This document shows, in pieces, positions 49,855-58,625 of a DNA stretch of 64,000 nt. The DNA is from Gemmatirosa kalamazoonensis. GTDB lineage: Bacteria; Gemmatimonadota; Gemmatimonadetes; Gemmatimonadales; Gemmatimonadaceae. Numbering within the stretch: the stretch's first letter is position 1; each line of letters starts with the position of its first letter. The stretch covers positions 1,472,220 to 1,536,219 of the forward strand of contig NZ_CP007128.1 of NCBI RefSeq assembly GCF_000522985.1. The letters are read 5' to 3'. The position numbers and the translations under genes are program-made. The notes beneath the pieces are model-generated. The model was not told the origin of the DNA, made no database searches, and saw nothing but the letters and a program-made list of their open reading frames with translations.

Positions 49855-50748
49855 ATGCCCGGCACGTTCACCATCGTCACCAAGAAGACCGGAGAGGGCG
49901 GCGTGAAGCACGGCACCGAGGTGAAGCGCGTGCAGCAGCTGCTCTACCTCGCCGGCTACAAGGGCGTCATCCCCGACGGTGGGTGGGGAAAGAAGACCAC
50001 CGAGGCGTGGCAGCAGTATCAGGCGGACTACGGCTTCTTCCCGACGCGCCCGTTCGTGCAGGGCCACGACCCCGAAGGCAAGCTGCTCCCGCTCGCCGAA
50101 GCGGCGGGCGTGCTCGTGCCGCTCCCGGGCGGCGCCAACGGCGCGTCGGGCGTGCGCGCGTTCTTCGATACCGCGCAGTCGACGAAGCTCCCGTACGGCT
50201 GGTCCGACCACGGCAACGGCTCCATGCTGACGTGGGGCCTCGCGCTGAACGGCGACGTGAGCTGGGCGATCTGCACGAAGCCCGGCGGGTCGATGACGGC
50301 GCTGTTCGACATGAAGGTGCCGGTGTCGAGCAACTGCACGTCGCTCGCGAACGTGCTGCTCTCCATCTGGCACGCGGGCAACCTGCACAACGCGCAGTAC
50401 GACGCGAGCCAGGCCTCGGGCGGCGCCGACGACGCGAAGGTGCTCGGCCGCCGCTACGGCTACGCGGCGCTCAAGGGCTCGCCGAAGCGGCCGGCCGGCG
50501 TGTCGACGCGCGCGGGGCTGTACACGACGGTGGAGGAGATCCAGGCGGACACGAAGCCGGGGCAGCTGTACCACTTCGCGTTCTGCGACAAGACCGGCTT
50601 CATCACGCACGACACGCTGCTGCTGGACGGCGAGATCTACGAGTGCACGTACACGAAGTCGCCGGCGTGCCACCGGTCGGATCTCGAGTCGCGATGGAAG
50701 CAGGCGCGGAGCATCGGGAAGTACGCGATCGTGTACGGGCCGGCGTGA
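49855..50748 (+). CDS. Peptidoglycan-binding protein with putative Cys/His amidase domain
   Basis: 297 residues without a signal peptide. Residues ~15-60 are a PG_binding_1 domain (EVKRVQQLLYLAGYKGVIPD, GKKTTEAWQQYQADYGF). The rest resembles an NlpC/P60-type papain-like fold: SSNCTSLANVLLSIWHAGNL offers a nucleophilic Cys after a Gly/Asn-rich segment (SMLTWGLALNGDVSWAI), and GQLYHFAFCDKTGFITHDTL the His. A wall hydrolase or secreted effector is plausible; the catalytic assignment is inference. No secretion genes or immunity gene recognised next to it. Confidence 0.75.
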   Translation: MPGTFTIVTKKTGEGGVKHGTEVKRVQQLLYLAGYKGVIPDGGWGKKTTEAWQQYQADYGFFPTRPFVQGHDPEGKLLPLAEAAGVLVPLPGGANGASGVRAFFDTAQSTKLPYGWSDHGNGSMLTWGLALNGDVSWAICTKPGGSMTALFDMKVPVSSNCTSLANVLLSIWHAGNLHNAQYDASQASGGADDAKVLGRRYGYAALKGSPKRPAGVSTRAGLYTTVEEIQADTKPGQLYHFAFCDKTGFITHDTLLLDGEIYECTYTKSPACHRSDLESRWKQARSIGKYAIVYGPA

Positions 50749-50870
50749 CGAGGCGTTAGGCCGCGGCGCAGCGCCTAACGACCGAGTGCCGGGGCCGCCT
50801 CGTCGCCGACCCCCTGGCCGCCCGCTCGCGGACGCCGCACCTTGCCCCGTCCGCCCCACCCGCGCCGTCC

Positions 50871-52112
50871 GTGCAAGTCACGATCGACTGGATCCACCTC
50901 GCCGAGCTCGCGGGCGCCGTGCAGGGCCTCCTGCTGGCCGTGGCGCTCGCCGCCCACCGCACCAACCGCACGGCGAACCGCCTGCTCGCGGCGCTCATGG
51001 CGGCGTTCACGGTGTCGCTGCTCTCGGAGGTGTACTACGCGGCCGGGTTGGTCCGGAGCGCGCCGCACTTCTTCGGCATCTCCTATCCGCTGCCGTGGAC
51101 GTTCGGGCCGCTGGTGTACCTGTACGCGGTGGCGGCGAGCGACCGGCGGTGGCGCTTCGGGGCGCGCGGCGCGCTGCACCTCGCGCCGGCCGTCGGCGTC
51201 GTGCTCCTCACGCTCCCCATCTATCTGAAGAGCGGACCCGAGAAGATCGCGCTGTTCGACCGGATGACGGCCGGCGACGTGCCGACGGTCCTGAGGCTCC
51301 TCGACCCGACCAAGTACGTGTCGGGAATCGCGTACTCCGCGGCGACGGTGATGTACCTGCGCGCGCACCGCCGCCGGGTGCAGGACAGCTACTCGAACAC
51401 CGAGCGGGTCAACCTCCGGTGGCTGCAGTCGCTGGCGGCCGTCGCCGCGGCCATCTGGCTGCTCGCGGTCGTCTCGGCGAACGCCGGCCTGGTCCCGCCG
51501 TCGATCGAGCGCTCCAGCGACAACCTCGTCTCCCTCGCCGTCGCCGCGTTCGTCTACGCGATCGGCTACAAGGGACTCCGCCAGCCGGAGGTCTTCCGGT
51601 ACGACCGGCCGGAGCCAGCGCCAGCGCCGGTCCCCGACGCGCCGCCCGACGCGCCGCCCGTGCCGCCGACCGAGCCGGCCGCGAGCGTCGCCCAGCCCGC
51701 CGACCGCACCGACGCCCGCTACGAGCGCTCGGGCCTCGGCGAGTTCGAGACGCGGCGACTGAAGGCGGCGCTCCTGTCGCTGATGGACACGGAGCACCCG
51801 TACCGCGACCCGGAGCTCACCCTCCCCGCGCTGGCCGAGCGGCTGAAGTCCACGCCGCACAAGCTGTCCGAGGTGCTGAACCGCGAGATCTCGCAGACGT
51901 TCTACGACTTCGTGAACGCCTACCGGGTCGACGAGGTCCGCGCGCGGCTCGCCGACCCCGCCACGAAGCACCTGAACATCCTCGCCCTCGGCCTCGACGC
52001 CGGGTTCGCGTCCAAGTCGACGTTCAACCAGGCGTTCAAGAAGCTCACCGGGCAGACGCCGTCCGCCTACCGCAAGGTGCTGGAGGCGCGTCCTTCGCTC
52101 CGCTCGGGCTGA
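50871..52112 (+). CDS. Membrane AraC-family transcriptional regulator
   Basis: 413 residues from GTG. About seven membrane helices in the first ~235 residues (AVQGLLLAVALAAH, GALHLAPAVGVVLLTLPIYL, LAAVAAAIWLLAVVSANAGL), a Pro/Ala linker, then an AraC DNA-binding domain: LPALAERLKSTPHKLSEVLN and LNILALGLDAGFASKSTFNQ followed by KKLTGQTPSAYRK. Such membrane-anchored AraC proteins respond to envelope signals. The next gene (barrel at 52231) is co-oriented and could be its target. GCCTAAC heptamers in both orientations lie in the 120 bp upstream. Confidence 0.92.
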   Translation: MQVTIDWIHLAELAGAVQGLLLAVALAAHRTNRTANRLLAALMAAFTVSLLSEVYYAAGLVRSAPHFFGISYPLPWTFGPLVYLYAVAASDRRWRFGARGALHLAPAVGVVLLTLPIYLKSGPEKIALFDRMTAGDVPTVLRLLDPTKYVSGIAYSAATVMYLRAHRRRVQDSYSNTERVNLRWLQSLAAVAAAIWLLAVVSANAGLVPPSIERSSDNLVSLAVAAFVYAIGYKGLRQPEVFRYDRPEPAPAPVPDAPPDAPPVPPTEPAASVAQPADRTDARYERSGLGEFETRRLKAALLSLMDTEHPYRDPELTLPALAERLKSTPHKLSEVLNREISQTFYDFVNAYRVDEVRARLADPATKHLNILALGLDAGFASKSTFNQAFKKLTGQTPSAYRKVLEARPSLRSG

Positions 52113-52230
52113 CCGTCACCCCCAGCGCGGCGAAGTGGTCCGATCCGATCGGCCCGGACGACCCGGACGGCCCGCGGGCCGAGCTTCACCCCCGTCGCAG
52201 TCACTCGACTCACCCACGGGGGTTACCCAT

Positions 52231-53076
52231 ATGAAGCGCCATCACCTCATCGCACGCGCGGCGGTCATCTCCATCGCGTTCGCCGTCGTCCACACCCCGG
52301 CCGCCGCGCAGGAGCAGCTCCACGGCAGCGGCCACGACGACGGCCGGCCCCACCTGCACGGCAACGGGAGGTGGAAGGAGTGCTCGATCCAGCTGGACCC
52401 GTCGCTCACCCAGGGCGCGTGGCGCCAGTTCACGAAGGAAGCCGGGCTGGTCGCCTACTTCCGGCCGCTCGCCGACGCCGAGCCACTCGGCAGGGGACGG
52501 TTCGAGGTCTCGGCGGTGCAGTGGGACACCGGGATCGACGACGCGGACGACGCCTGGAACGACACGTTCGTGCACCCGGACTCGACGCACTACCTCACCG
52601 AGGGGAAAGGGCTGAAGTTCCCCGGCCTCATGGGCCGCGTCGGGGTGTCGGCGAACACGGACGTCGGCGTGTACTTCACGAAGAACCCGAACGCGAACTA
52701 CGGCTTCTACGGCGCTCAGGTGCAGCGCCGCCTCCTCGGAGGGGCCGACCGGCGCTGGGCCGCCTCCGCGCGGGGGAGCTTCGTGTCGCTGTACGGGCCG
52801 GCCGACGCGAACCTCACGGTGTACGGGATGGACCTGGTCGCGAGCCGGAAGCTCACGCTGACGCGATGGGTCGCGGTCTCGCCGTACGTCGGCGTCTCCG
52901 GCTACGTGTCGACGTCGCACGAGAAGTCGGCGGTCGTGGCGCTGTCGGACGAGCACGTGGGCGGCGGCCAGGCGATGGCGGGCGCGGTGCTGCAGCTGTC
53001 GAAGGCGCGGATCGCGGCGGAGTACAACGCGGCGACGGTGCGGACCATCTCGCTCAAGGTGGCCATCGGGCGGTAG
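52231..53076 (+). CDS. Secreted barrel-like outer-membrane protein
   Basis: 281 residues; signal peptide (AVISIAFAVVHTPAAAQ) followed by a His-rich stretch (HGSGHDDGRPHLHGNG) that might bind metal. Further on: GRFEVSAVQWDTGIDDADDA, MGRVGVSANTDVGVYFTKNP and barrel-type strands to the C-terminus (VGGGQAMAGAVLQL, ISLKVAIGR). Found next to a membrane AraC regulator; function unknown. Confidence 0.8.
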   Translation: MKRHHLIARAAVISIAFAVVHTPAAAQEQLHGSGHDDGRPHLHGNGRWKECSIQLDPSLTQGAWRQFTKEAGLVAYFRPLADAEPLGRGRFEVSAVQWDTGIDDADDAWNDTFVHPDSTHYLTEGKGLKFPGLMGRVGVSANTDVGVYFTKNPNANYGFYGAQVQRRLLGGADRRWAASARGSFVSLYGPADANLTVYGMDLVASRKLTLTRWVAVSPYVGVSGYVSTSHEKSAVVALSDEHVGGGQAMAGAVLQLSKARIAAEYNAATVRTISLKVAIGR

Positions 53077-53091
53077 CCGCGCGGGCAGACC

Positions 53092-53676
53092 TCACCCTCG
53101 CTGCCGCGTGTAGTGCAGTCCCACGACCCCGCTCGGATACGGCCTCGCCGACACCAGCCCGAACGTCGCGTGCACGCCCTCCGGCAGCAGACGCTTGCCG
53201 CCGCCGAGCATGAGCGGGTACAGGAGCAGGTGCAGCTCGTCGACGAGATCGTGCGCGAGCAGCGCGTGGACGAGCTGACTGCTCCCGTCGGTGAGGATGT
53301 TCTTTCCCGGCTCCGCCTTCAACGCGCGCACCGCGTCCATCGGGTCGTCGCGGATGATCGTCGTGTTGCGCCACGTCGGCTGCTGCAGCGTGCGCGACAC
53401 GACGTACTTCCGCGGCGCGTTCATCATGTCGCCGAACGGGTCGCCGGCGGGCATCGGCTCGAACGCGGCGGCGTGCGTCTCGTACGTGCGGCGGCCGAGC
53501 AGCAGGGCGTCGCAGTCGGCCATGAGCGCGCCGAAGCTCCGGCCGATGTCGTCGTGCCAGTACGGCCACGTCCAGCCGCCGTGCTCGAACCCGCCGTCGC
53601 GATCCTCGTCCTTCCCGCCTGGCGCCTGCATCACGCCGTCCAGCGACACGAACTCCGACACGATGAGCTTGCGCAT
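53092..53676 (-). CDS. Dihydrofolate-reductase-fold (RibD C-terminal-like) protein
   Basis: 194 residues. RKLIVSEFVSLDGVMQAPGG at the N-terminus, DALLLGRRTYETHAAAFEPM, KYVVSRTLQQPTWRNTTII, ILTDGSSQLVHALLAHDLVD and ELHLLLYPLMLGGGKRLLPE are the typical order for YwjB/YyaP-type reductase-like proteins. Probably an NADPH-dependent reductase of unknown substrate; not the housekeeping FolA. GGAGAGA precedes the ATG. Confidence 0.93.
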   Translation of the reverse strand: MRKLIVSEFVSLDGVMQAPGGKDEDRDGGFEHGGWTWPYWHDDIGRSFGALMADCDALLLGRRTYETHAAAFEPMPAGDPFGDMMNAPRKYVVSRTLQQPTWRNTTIIRDDPMDAVRALKAEPGKNILTDGSSQLVHALLAHDLVDELHLLLYPLMLGGGKRLLPEGVHATFGLVSARPYPSGVVGLHYTRQRG

Positions 53677-53780
53677 GCGGTCTCTCCGGTGATGGTCGTG
53701 CGTCGTCGGGGCTCCCCTCCGTCCACACGACGAACGAGCGGACTCTGGTTCGACACGCGCCGCGACGACAAGATATCCCG

Positions 53781-54242
53781 GTGACCAACGCACCCCGCCG
53801 GTTCACCGGCACGCTCACCGAGTCCGGCAGCCGCGCGTTCGTCGAGCTCCCGTTCGACCCCGACGACGCGTGGGGCCCGAAGGACCGGCACTACGTCGCC
53901 GGCCACGTCGGCGGCCGTCGCTTCCGCGGCGTGCTCGATCGCACCGCGCTCGGCTTCGTGCTGCCGTTAGGCCCGGCGTGGCGCCGCGACAACGGCATCG
54001 TGCCCGGCGCGACGATCGACGTCGAGCTCGTGCCGGAGGGGCCGCTCGTGGAATCGCTCGACGCCGACATCGCGACGGCGCTCGACGCGGCGCCGAAGGC
54101 GGGGTCGCTGTTCCGCTCCATCGCGCCGTTCTACCGCAAGAACTTCGTGCGGTGGATCACGAGCGCGAAGCGTCCCGAGACGCGCTCCGCGCGCATCGCG
54201 GAGATGGTGAACCTGCTCGCCACGGGGAAGATCGAGCGATGA
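53781..54242 (+). CDS. DUF1905/YdeI (OmdA-like) protein
   Basis: 153 residues from GTG. DUF1905 beta-barrel (FTGTLTESGSRAFVELPFDP, GHVGGRRFRGVLDRTALGFV, RRDNGIVPGATIDVELVPEG) followed by the OmdA helical tail (FRSIAPFYRKNFVRWITSAK, TRSARIAEMVNLLATGK). Second YdeI-type protein of the window (see 22372). Overlaps the CPBP gene start by ATGA. Confidence 0.9.
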   Translation: MTNAPRRFTGTLTESGSRAFVELPFDPDDAWGPKDRHYVAGHVGGRRFRGVLDRTALGFVLPLGPAWRRDNGIVPGATIDVELVPEGPLVESLDADIATALDAAPKAGSLFRSIAPFYRKNFVRWITSAKRPETRSARIAEMVNLLATGKIER

Positions 54243-55135
54243 GCCGACCGACGACCGGAGCGATTGCCATGGAGAAGCCGCCCCGCGACACGCGCGCGCC
54301 GCTGGCCACGTACCTCGCCCTCACGTTCGGCCTCAGCGCCGTCTTCTGGTGGCTCATCATCGCCGCCGGATCGTTAGGCGCCCAGGGCGGGCTGTACGTC
54401 CTCGCGCTCATGTGGTGCCCGGGCGTGAGCGCGCTCGTCACGCGGCTCGCGTTCCAGCGCGACGTGCGCGGCGAGGGCTGGGGATGGGGCGGCACGCGGT
54501 GGAACGTGCTGGCGTACCTGCTGCCGCTGGCGTACGCGGGCGTCGCGTACGGCCTCGTGTGGCTCACGGGGCAGGGCGCGGTCGACCTCACGCGGTTCAA
54601 GACCCCGGTCGTGCTGTTCGTCGTCGTCGGCTCGCTGCAGAGCCTCCTCTCGGCCACGGGCGAGGAGCTCGGGTGGCGCGGGTTCCTGGTGCCGACGCTC
54701 GCGCGCACGCAGACGTTCGGGCGCACGGCGGTCGTGAGCGGCGCGATCTGGGCGGCGTGGCACATGCCGCTCATCTTCTTCGCCGACTACAACGGCGGCA
54801 CGCCCACGTGGTACTCGGCGCTCTGGTTCGCGGTGATGGTCGTGTCGCTCGGCGTGCCGTTCGCGTGGCTGCGGCTGCGCTCGGGGAGCGTGTGGCCGGC
54901 GGCGATCCTGCACGCGTCGCACAACCTGTTCGTGCAGGGCTTCTTCGACCGCGTGACGGTGGACACCGGACACACGCGGTGGCTCACGACGGAGTTCGGG
55001 GCGGCGCTCGCGCTCGCGGTGGTGGCGACGTCGTGGATCTTCTGGCGCGCGCGCGACGCGCTCCCCGGACACGACACGGTGCGCGCGGTGCGCGCGGCCG
55101 AGCCGCGGCGCGTGGAGCCGGTGCCGTCGGCGTGA
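54239..55135 (+). CDS. CPBP-family intramembrane glutamic endopeptidase
   Basis: 298 residues with about eight membrane helices. The three CAAX-protease-like motifs are present: SATGEELGWRGFLVP (EExxxR), VSGAIWAAWHMPLIFF (FxxxH type) and AAILHASHNLFVQG (HxxxN type). Type II CAAX/CPBP proteases cleave within membranes and serve as bacteriocin-immunity or signalling factors. Coupled on both sides by 4-bp overlaps, to the YdeI and the hydrolase genes. Confidence 0.93.
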   Translation: MSRPTTGAIAMEKPPRDTRAPLATYLALTFGLSAVFWWLIIAAGSLGAQGGLYVLALMWCPGVSALVTRLAFQRDVRGEGWGWGGTRWNVLAYLLPLAYAGVAYGLVWLTGQGAVDLTRFKTPVVLFVVVGSLQSLLSATGEELGWRGFLVPTLARTQTFGRTAVVSGAIWAAWHMPLIFFADYNGGTPTWYSALWFAVMVVSLGVPFAWLRLRSGSVWPAAILHASHNLFVQGFFDRVTVDTGHTRWLTTEFGAALALAVVATSWIFWRARDALPGHDTVRAVRAAEPRRVEPVPSA

Positions 55136-56787
55136 GCAGCGACGTGAGCAGCGACGTGAGCAGCGACGTGAGCACCGGCGTGCCGCGCGCCCGTCTTCGA
55201 GCGGCCATCGCCGCCGCGGCGCTCGTCGCGTCGCCGCTGGCCGCGCAGACCGCGCGCACCGCACACGCCGCGCGCACCGCGCCCGTGATCGACATGCACA
55301 TGCACGCGCGTACGGCGGCGCACTACGGCGCGAGGGGGATGCCGCTCTGCGCGCCGGTCGAGCGCATGCCGTGGTGCGGCGGCCCTGCGAAGCCGAACAC
55401 CGGATCGCCCGCGTTCCGCGCCCTTCTGGCGGACGCCCAGAAAGCCGTCATCGCGCAGACGCCGCCGTGGGCGGCGGCGATCGACTCCCTCATGGCGGGC
55501 GAGCTCGCCCGCGCGCGCGCGCCGGGGGCGCAGATCGCCGTCGTGGAGCGCGGACGCCTCGCGTACGCGAAGGGCTACGGCGTCGCCGACGTCGAGACGG
55601 GGCGGCCCGTCACCGATCGCACGCTGTTCCTCACCGGCTCGGTGACGAAGCTCGTCACCGCGACGCTGCTCGCGCAGCTCGCGGCGTCGGGCGTCGTCGA
55701 CCTGCACGCGCCGGTGTCGCGCTACGTCCCGGAGCTGGCGGGGCGGCGCACCGGGGCGGTGACCACGCACCACCTCCTCACGCACTCGTCCGGCTGGAGC
55801 GACGCCGGCACCCCGTTCGGCCGCCTCGACGAGACGGCGTTAGGCGACGTGTTCCGCGCCGTCGGTGACACGATCGTGGCGACCGACCCGGGACGGGTGG
55901 CGTCGTACTGCAACCCCTGCTTCTCGATGGCCGGCTACGTGGCCGAGCGCGCCACCGGGCGGCGGTACGCGGATCTCGTCGACAGCGCGGTGCTGCGGCC
56001 GTTAGGCATGCGCCGCGCGACGGTGCGGCCGACGCTGGCGATGACCTACGACTTCGCGCTCGGCCACGCGGGCGCACCCGCGGATCCGCCGCGCGTGCAG
56101 CGCCCCATGCCCGCGAACGCCGCGGACGCGCCGAGCGGGTTCCTGTACGCGAGCGCGCCGGAGCTGTCGCGGCTCGCCGCGGCGCTCATGGGCGGCGGCA
56201 TGCTCGACGGGCAGCGCGTGCTCGCCGCCGACGCGGTGCGCGCCATGACGACCGCGTACGTGCCGATCCCCGGCGAGCGCGCCGAGGCGCACGGCTACGG
56301 CCTGGACGTCGACACCGTCGGCGGGCGCGCGGTGTGGCGGAAGAGCGGCACCGTGGCGGGATTCCGCGCGCTGGTCACGATGTGGCCGCGCGAGCAGCTC
56401 GCGATCGTGGTCCTGACGAACCGCGCGACCGACCTGCCGATGCACGCGACGCCGCTCGCCGCGCGCCTCATCGCCGGCATCTCCGAGCCGCCGACGATCG
56501 TCTACCGTGGCGAGCGCGACGCCACGCCGGCCGAGCGCGCGGAGCTGGCGGGCACCTACGGCATCGGCCGCCAGCCGATCGTGATCGCGGACAGCGGCGG
56601 CGCGCTCGTCGTGCGGCTGCCGAACGGCGAGACGGGCCTCGGCCGGCTCACGCGCGACGGCGCGCGGCTGGTGCTGCCCGCGCCCACGGACTCCGCGCTG
56701 CACCCGTACGTCATCGTGCGCGACGCGGCGGGACGGGTACGGTACCTGTTCCGCGACAACGGGCGCGCGTACACGAAGCGGCCGTGA
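55132..56787 (+). CDS. Serine beta-lactamase-like hydrolase with an amidohydrolase-like N-terminus
   Basis: 551 residues. Starts at the first of several GTGs formed by a 12-bp repeat GTGAGCAGCGAC; the actual start could be any of them. A signal peptide (AAIAAAALVASPLAAQ) follows. Residues ~50-95 (APVIDMHMHARTAAHYGARG, LCAPVERMPW) look like the first strand of a TIM-barrel amidohydrolase, then the protein switches to a class C/esterase fold: LFLTGSVTKLVTATLLAQL (SxxK), RVASYCNPCFSMAGYVAERA (YxN) and VWRKSGTVAGFRAL (third motif). C-terminal ~90 residues are a lipocalin-like DUF. Periplasmic peptidase or esterase likely. Confidence 0.88.
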   Translation: MSSDVSSDVSSDVSTGVPRARLRAAIAAAALVASPLAAQTARTAHAARTAPVIDMHMHARTAAHYGARGMPLCAPVERMPWCGGPAKPNTGSPAFRALLADAQKAVIAQTPPWAAAIDSLMAGELARARAPGAQIAVVERGRLAYAKGYGVADVETGRPVTDRTLFLTGSVTKLVTATLLAQLAASGVVDLHAPVSRYVPELAGRRTGAVTTHHLLTHSSGWSDAGTPFGRLDETALGDVFRAVGDTIVATDPGRVASYCNPCFSMAGYVAERATGRRYADLVDSAVLRPLGMRRATVRPTLAMTYDFALGHAGAPADPPRVQRPMPANAADAPSGFLYASAPELSRLAAALMGGGMLDGQRVLAADAVRAMTTAYVPIPGERAEAHGYGLDVDTVGGRAVWRKSGTVAGFRALVTMWPREQLAIVVLTNRATDLPMHATPLAARLIAGISEPPTIVYRGERDATPAERAELAGTYGIGRQPIVIADSGGALVVRLPNGETGLGRLTRDGARLVLPAPTDSALHPYVIVRDAAGRVRYLFRDNGRAYTKRP

Positions 56788-56807
56788 GGTCCGGCGATGC
56801 CTCGCAG

Positions 56808-56950
56808 GACTCCACGTACGAGTCTCTGAAGGACTGAAGCAGGACTGAAGAGAGACTGAAGAAGGACCAACCACAAAAAAAGTGTTGTTGGTCCTTCTTC
56901 AGTCCTCCTTCAGTCCTGCTTCAGTCCCCCACGAACTCGTACGTGGAGCC
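56808..56950. repeat. Hairpin element B3 (CTCCACGTACG ends)
   Basis: GGACTCCACGTACGAGT (left) and ACTCGTACGTGGAGCC (right) enclose GGACTGAAGCA/GGACTGAAGAG units, an A-rich tip (ACCACAAAAAAAGTGTTG) and the complementary array. Same family as B1 and B2. Located in a convergent gap between the hydrolase and the esterase. Confidence 0.88.
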
Positions 56951-56962
56951 TAGCGCGCGCGA

Positions 56963-58021
56963 CTACTGCGGGAAGATGACCGGGAACACCACGTTCGTCG
57001 TGAAGATGCATCGGTCGTTGTGCCCGCACTCCGGCACGATGATCGCCTGGTGCTTCGCGCCGAGCGTCTCGGTCACGTACTTGTAGAACGCCTCGCCGCG
57101 CGCGCGCCGGGTCGGCCCCTGCGCCATCGCGTTCGGCGACGAATCGAAGCCGCCTAACGGGAGGACGTCGACCTGGCCCAGCAGATAGGTCGTGGGGCGC
57201 TCGACGAGCTGCTTCACGAGCTGCGCGTCGCTCATGCCCGCCGCGTAGCCCGTGCGGTTCTCGAGCCCCGACGGCCACCGGTTGAAGTTCGGCGCCTTCG
57301 CCGCGTCGAACGGGCCGAACGTGAAGCTCGCGTGCACCTTCTCGCCCTCCGGGCCTAACGCTTCCTTCGCTCCCGCGGCGTTCTCCGGATCGGCGTCGCC
57401 GCTCGCCAGCGGCCGCACCGCCGCCGGCCACGCGTAGCTCGACGGGTTCGCGACGACGTAGCTGATGGAGACGCCGGGGGTGCCATGCACCTTGTTCGTC
57501 ATCTCGTAGCGCGTCGCCACCTGGCCGCCCGCCGAGTGCCCGGCGACGACGATCCGCCGCAGGTTCGGGAACGTCTTCTTGTCGGCGAGCGTGCGGACGA
57601 TCTCGTCGAGGAAGTCGAACGAGGAGATCGCGGGGTTCGTCGGCGACATGCCGCCCGACCGCCAGTTCTCGCCGCGCTCCGGCCACATGACCTCGTTCGC
57701 CTGCGCCTTGTCGGTCCCCGCGATGAAGTGCGGCGCGATGATGATCGTGTTCTCCAGCGCGCCGGCGAGGAACCCCGCGGCGGTCGACGTCTCGAAGTAG
57801 TGATCGGCGTTGCGTCCCGCGCCGTGGACCATGATCAGCGCGCGGGTGATGGCCGTGTTGCGCGCGGTCAACGGGTACGTCGCGTACACCATCGACCGCG
57901 CGGGGCCGCCGCCGTAGGTGATCCAGCGCTCGCACGGCGTGGTGGGCGTGGTGCACGGGCGGGCCTGGGCCCGAACCGTGGCGGGGAGGAGCAGGACGGC
58001 GAGCAGCAGGGGAATCCGCAT
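56963..58021 (-). CDS. Secreted alpha/beta hydrolase
   Basis: 352 residues; signal peptide LLLAVLLLPATVRAQ. RALIMVHGAGRNADHYFETS, TIIIAPHFIAG, RRIVVAGHSAGGQVATRYEM (Ser nucleophile) and IIVPECGHNDRCIFTTN (His) give a complete catalytic triad with an Asp candidate near YLLGQVDVLP. Cys residues in PCTTPTTPCERW and CGHNDRC may form disulfides. Fungal-type secreted esterases look similar; substrate unknown. Confidence 0.88.
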   Translation of the reverse strand: MRIPLLLAVLLLPATVRAQARPCTTPTTPCERWITYGGGPARSMVYATYPLTARNTAITRALIMVHGAGRNADHYFETSTAAGFLAGALENTIIIAPHFIAGTDKAQANEVMWPERGENWRSGGMSPTNPAISSFDFLDEIVRTLADKKTFPNLRRIVVAGHSAGGQVATRYEMTNKVHGTPGVSISYVVANPSSYAWPAAVRPLASGDADPENAAGAKEALGPEGEKVHASFTFGPFDAAKAPNFNRWPSGLENRTGYAAGMSDAQLVKQLVERPTTYLLGQVDVLPLGGFDSSPNAMAQGPTRRARGEAFYKYVTETLGAKHQAIIVPECGHNDRCIFTTNVVFPVIFPQ

Positions 58022-58226
58022 GAGCGAGACGGCGGGATGAGAGAAGGGTCGCGGCGGTCCGGCCGCGCACTGACTACGAGCGCGCGCGGCGGTGCGTTGG
58101 GTCCGGACTTCGCCGACGCACGCCGCTTTCCCCAATACCGGACTCGACAGTATAGTTGATGCAGGGCGCGGACATGCGCGGCGATGCGGCCGCCGGCGCG
58201 CCCCGCGTTTCCCTCCCTCCCGAGCC

Positions 58227-58625
58227 ATGCCAATGCGTCACGCGCCGATCGGCGCGGCGATGCTGCTGTCGTTAGGCGGCTGCAGCTGGTCGACCACGAC
58301 CCACGACGATGCGATCCCCTGCGACGCGCCCGTCCAGGTCACCGTCGTCCCCGGATCACCGCAGCGGATCTCCTGGGCGCCGGCATGCGGCTTCAAGGAC
58401 CTCACCATCGTGGATGCCGCCCCGAGCCCGTCGACGCCGCCGGCGCAGTGGCAGATCAGTGCGAACTCGCGGCTCATCGTTCCCGGCATCGAGTATGGCG
58501 TCGTGCCGCGCGGCGTGACCGGCGTGTATCCGCCGGCGCCGCTCGCGTCGGGGCGGACGTACCAGCTCGAGCTCACCCCGATCCGTGCGGGCGCGCCGCC
58601 GACGAGGGTCACGTGGACACCGTGA
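58227..58625 (+). CDS. Small lipoprotein of unknown function
   Basis: 132 residues with lipobox LGGC at ~16-19 (MLLSLGGCSW). The mature part has a Cys pair (IPCDAP and APACGFKD) and a beta-rich, fibronectin-like pattern (VQVTVVPGSPQRISWAPACG ... RTYQLELTPIRAGAPPTRVT). A strong TATAGT box lies at 58151-58156, ~70 bp upstream, but its -35 is poor. Stop overlaps the next GTG. Confidence 0.75.
   Translation: MPMRHAPIGAAMLLSLGGCSWSTTTHDDAIPCDAPVQVTVVPGSPQRISWAPACGFKDLTIVDAAPSPSTPPAQWQISANSRLIVPGIEYGVVPRGVTGVYPPAPLASGRTYQLELTPIRAGAPPTRVTWTP

Noticed and set aside
58151-58156. TATAGT as a -10 for the small lipoprotein
   Set aside because: No acceptable -35 at 16-18 bp; kept only as a note in the gene entry.
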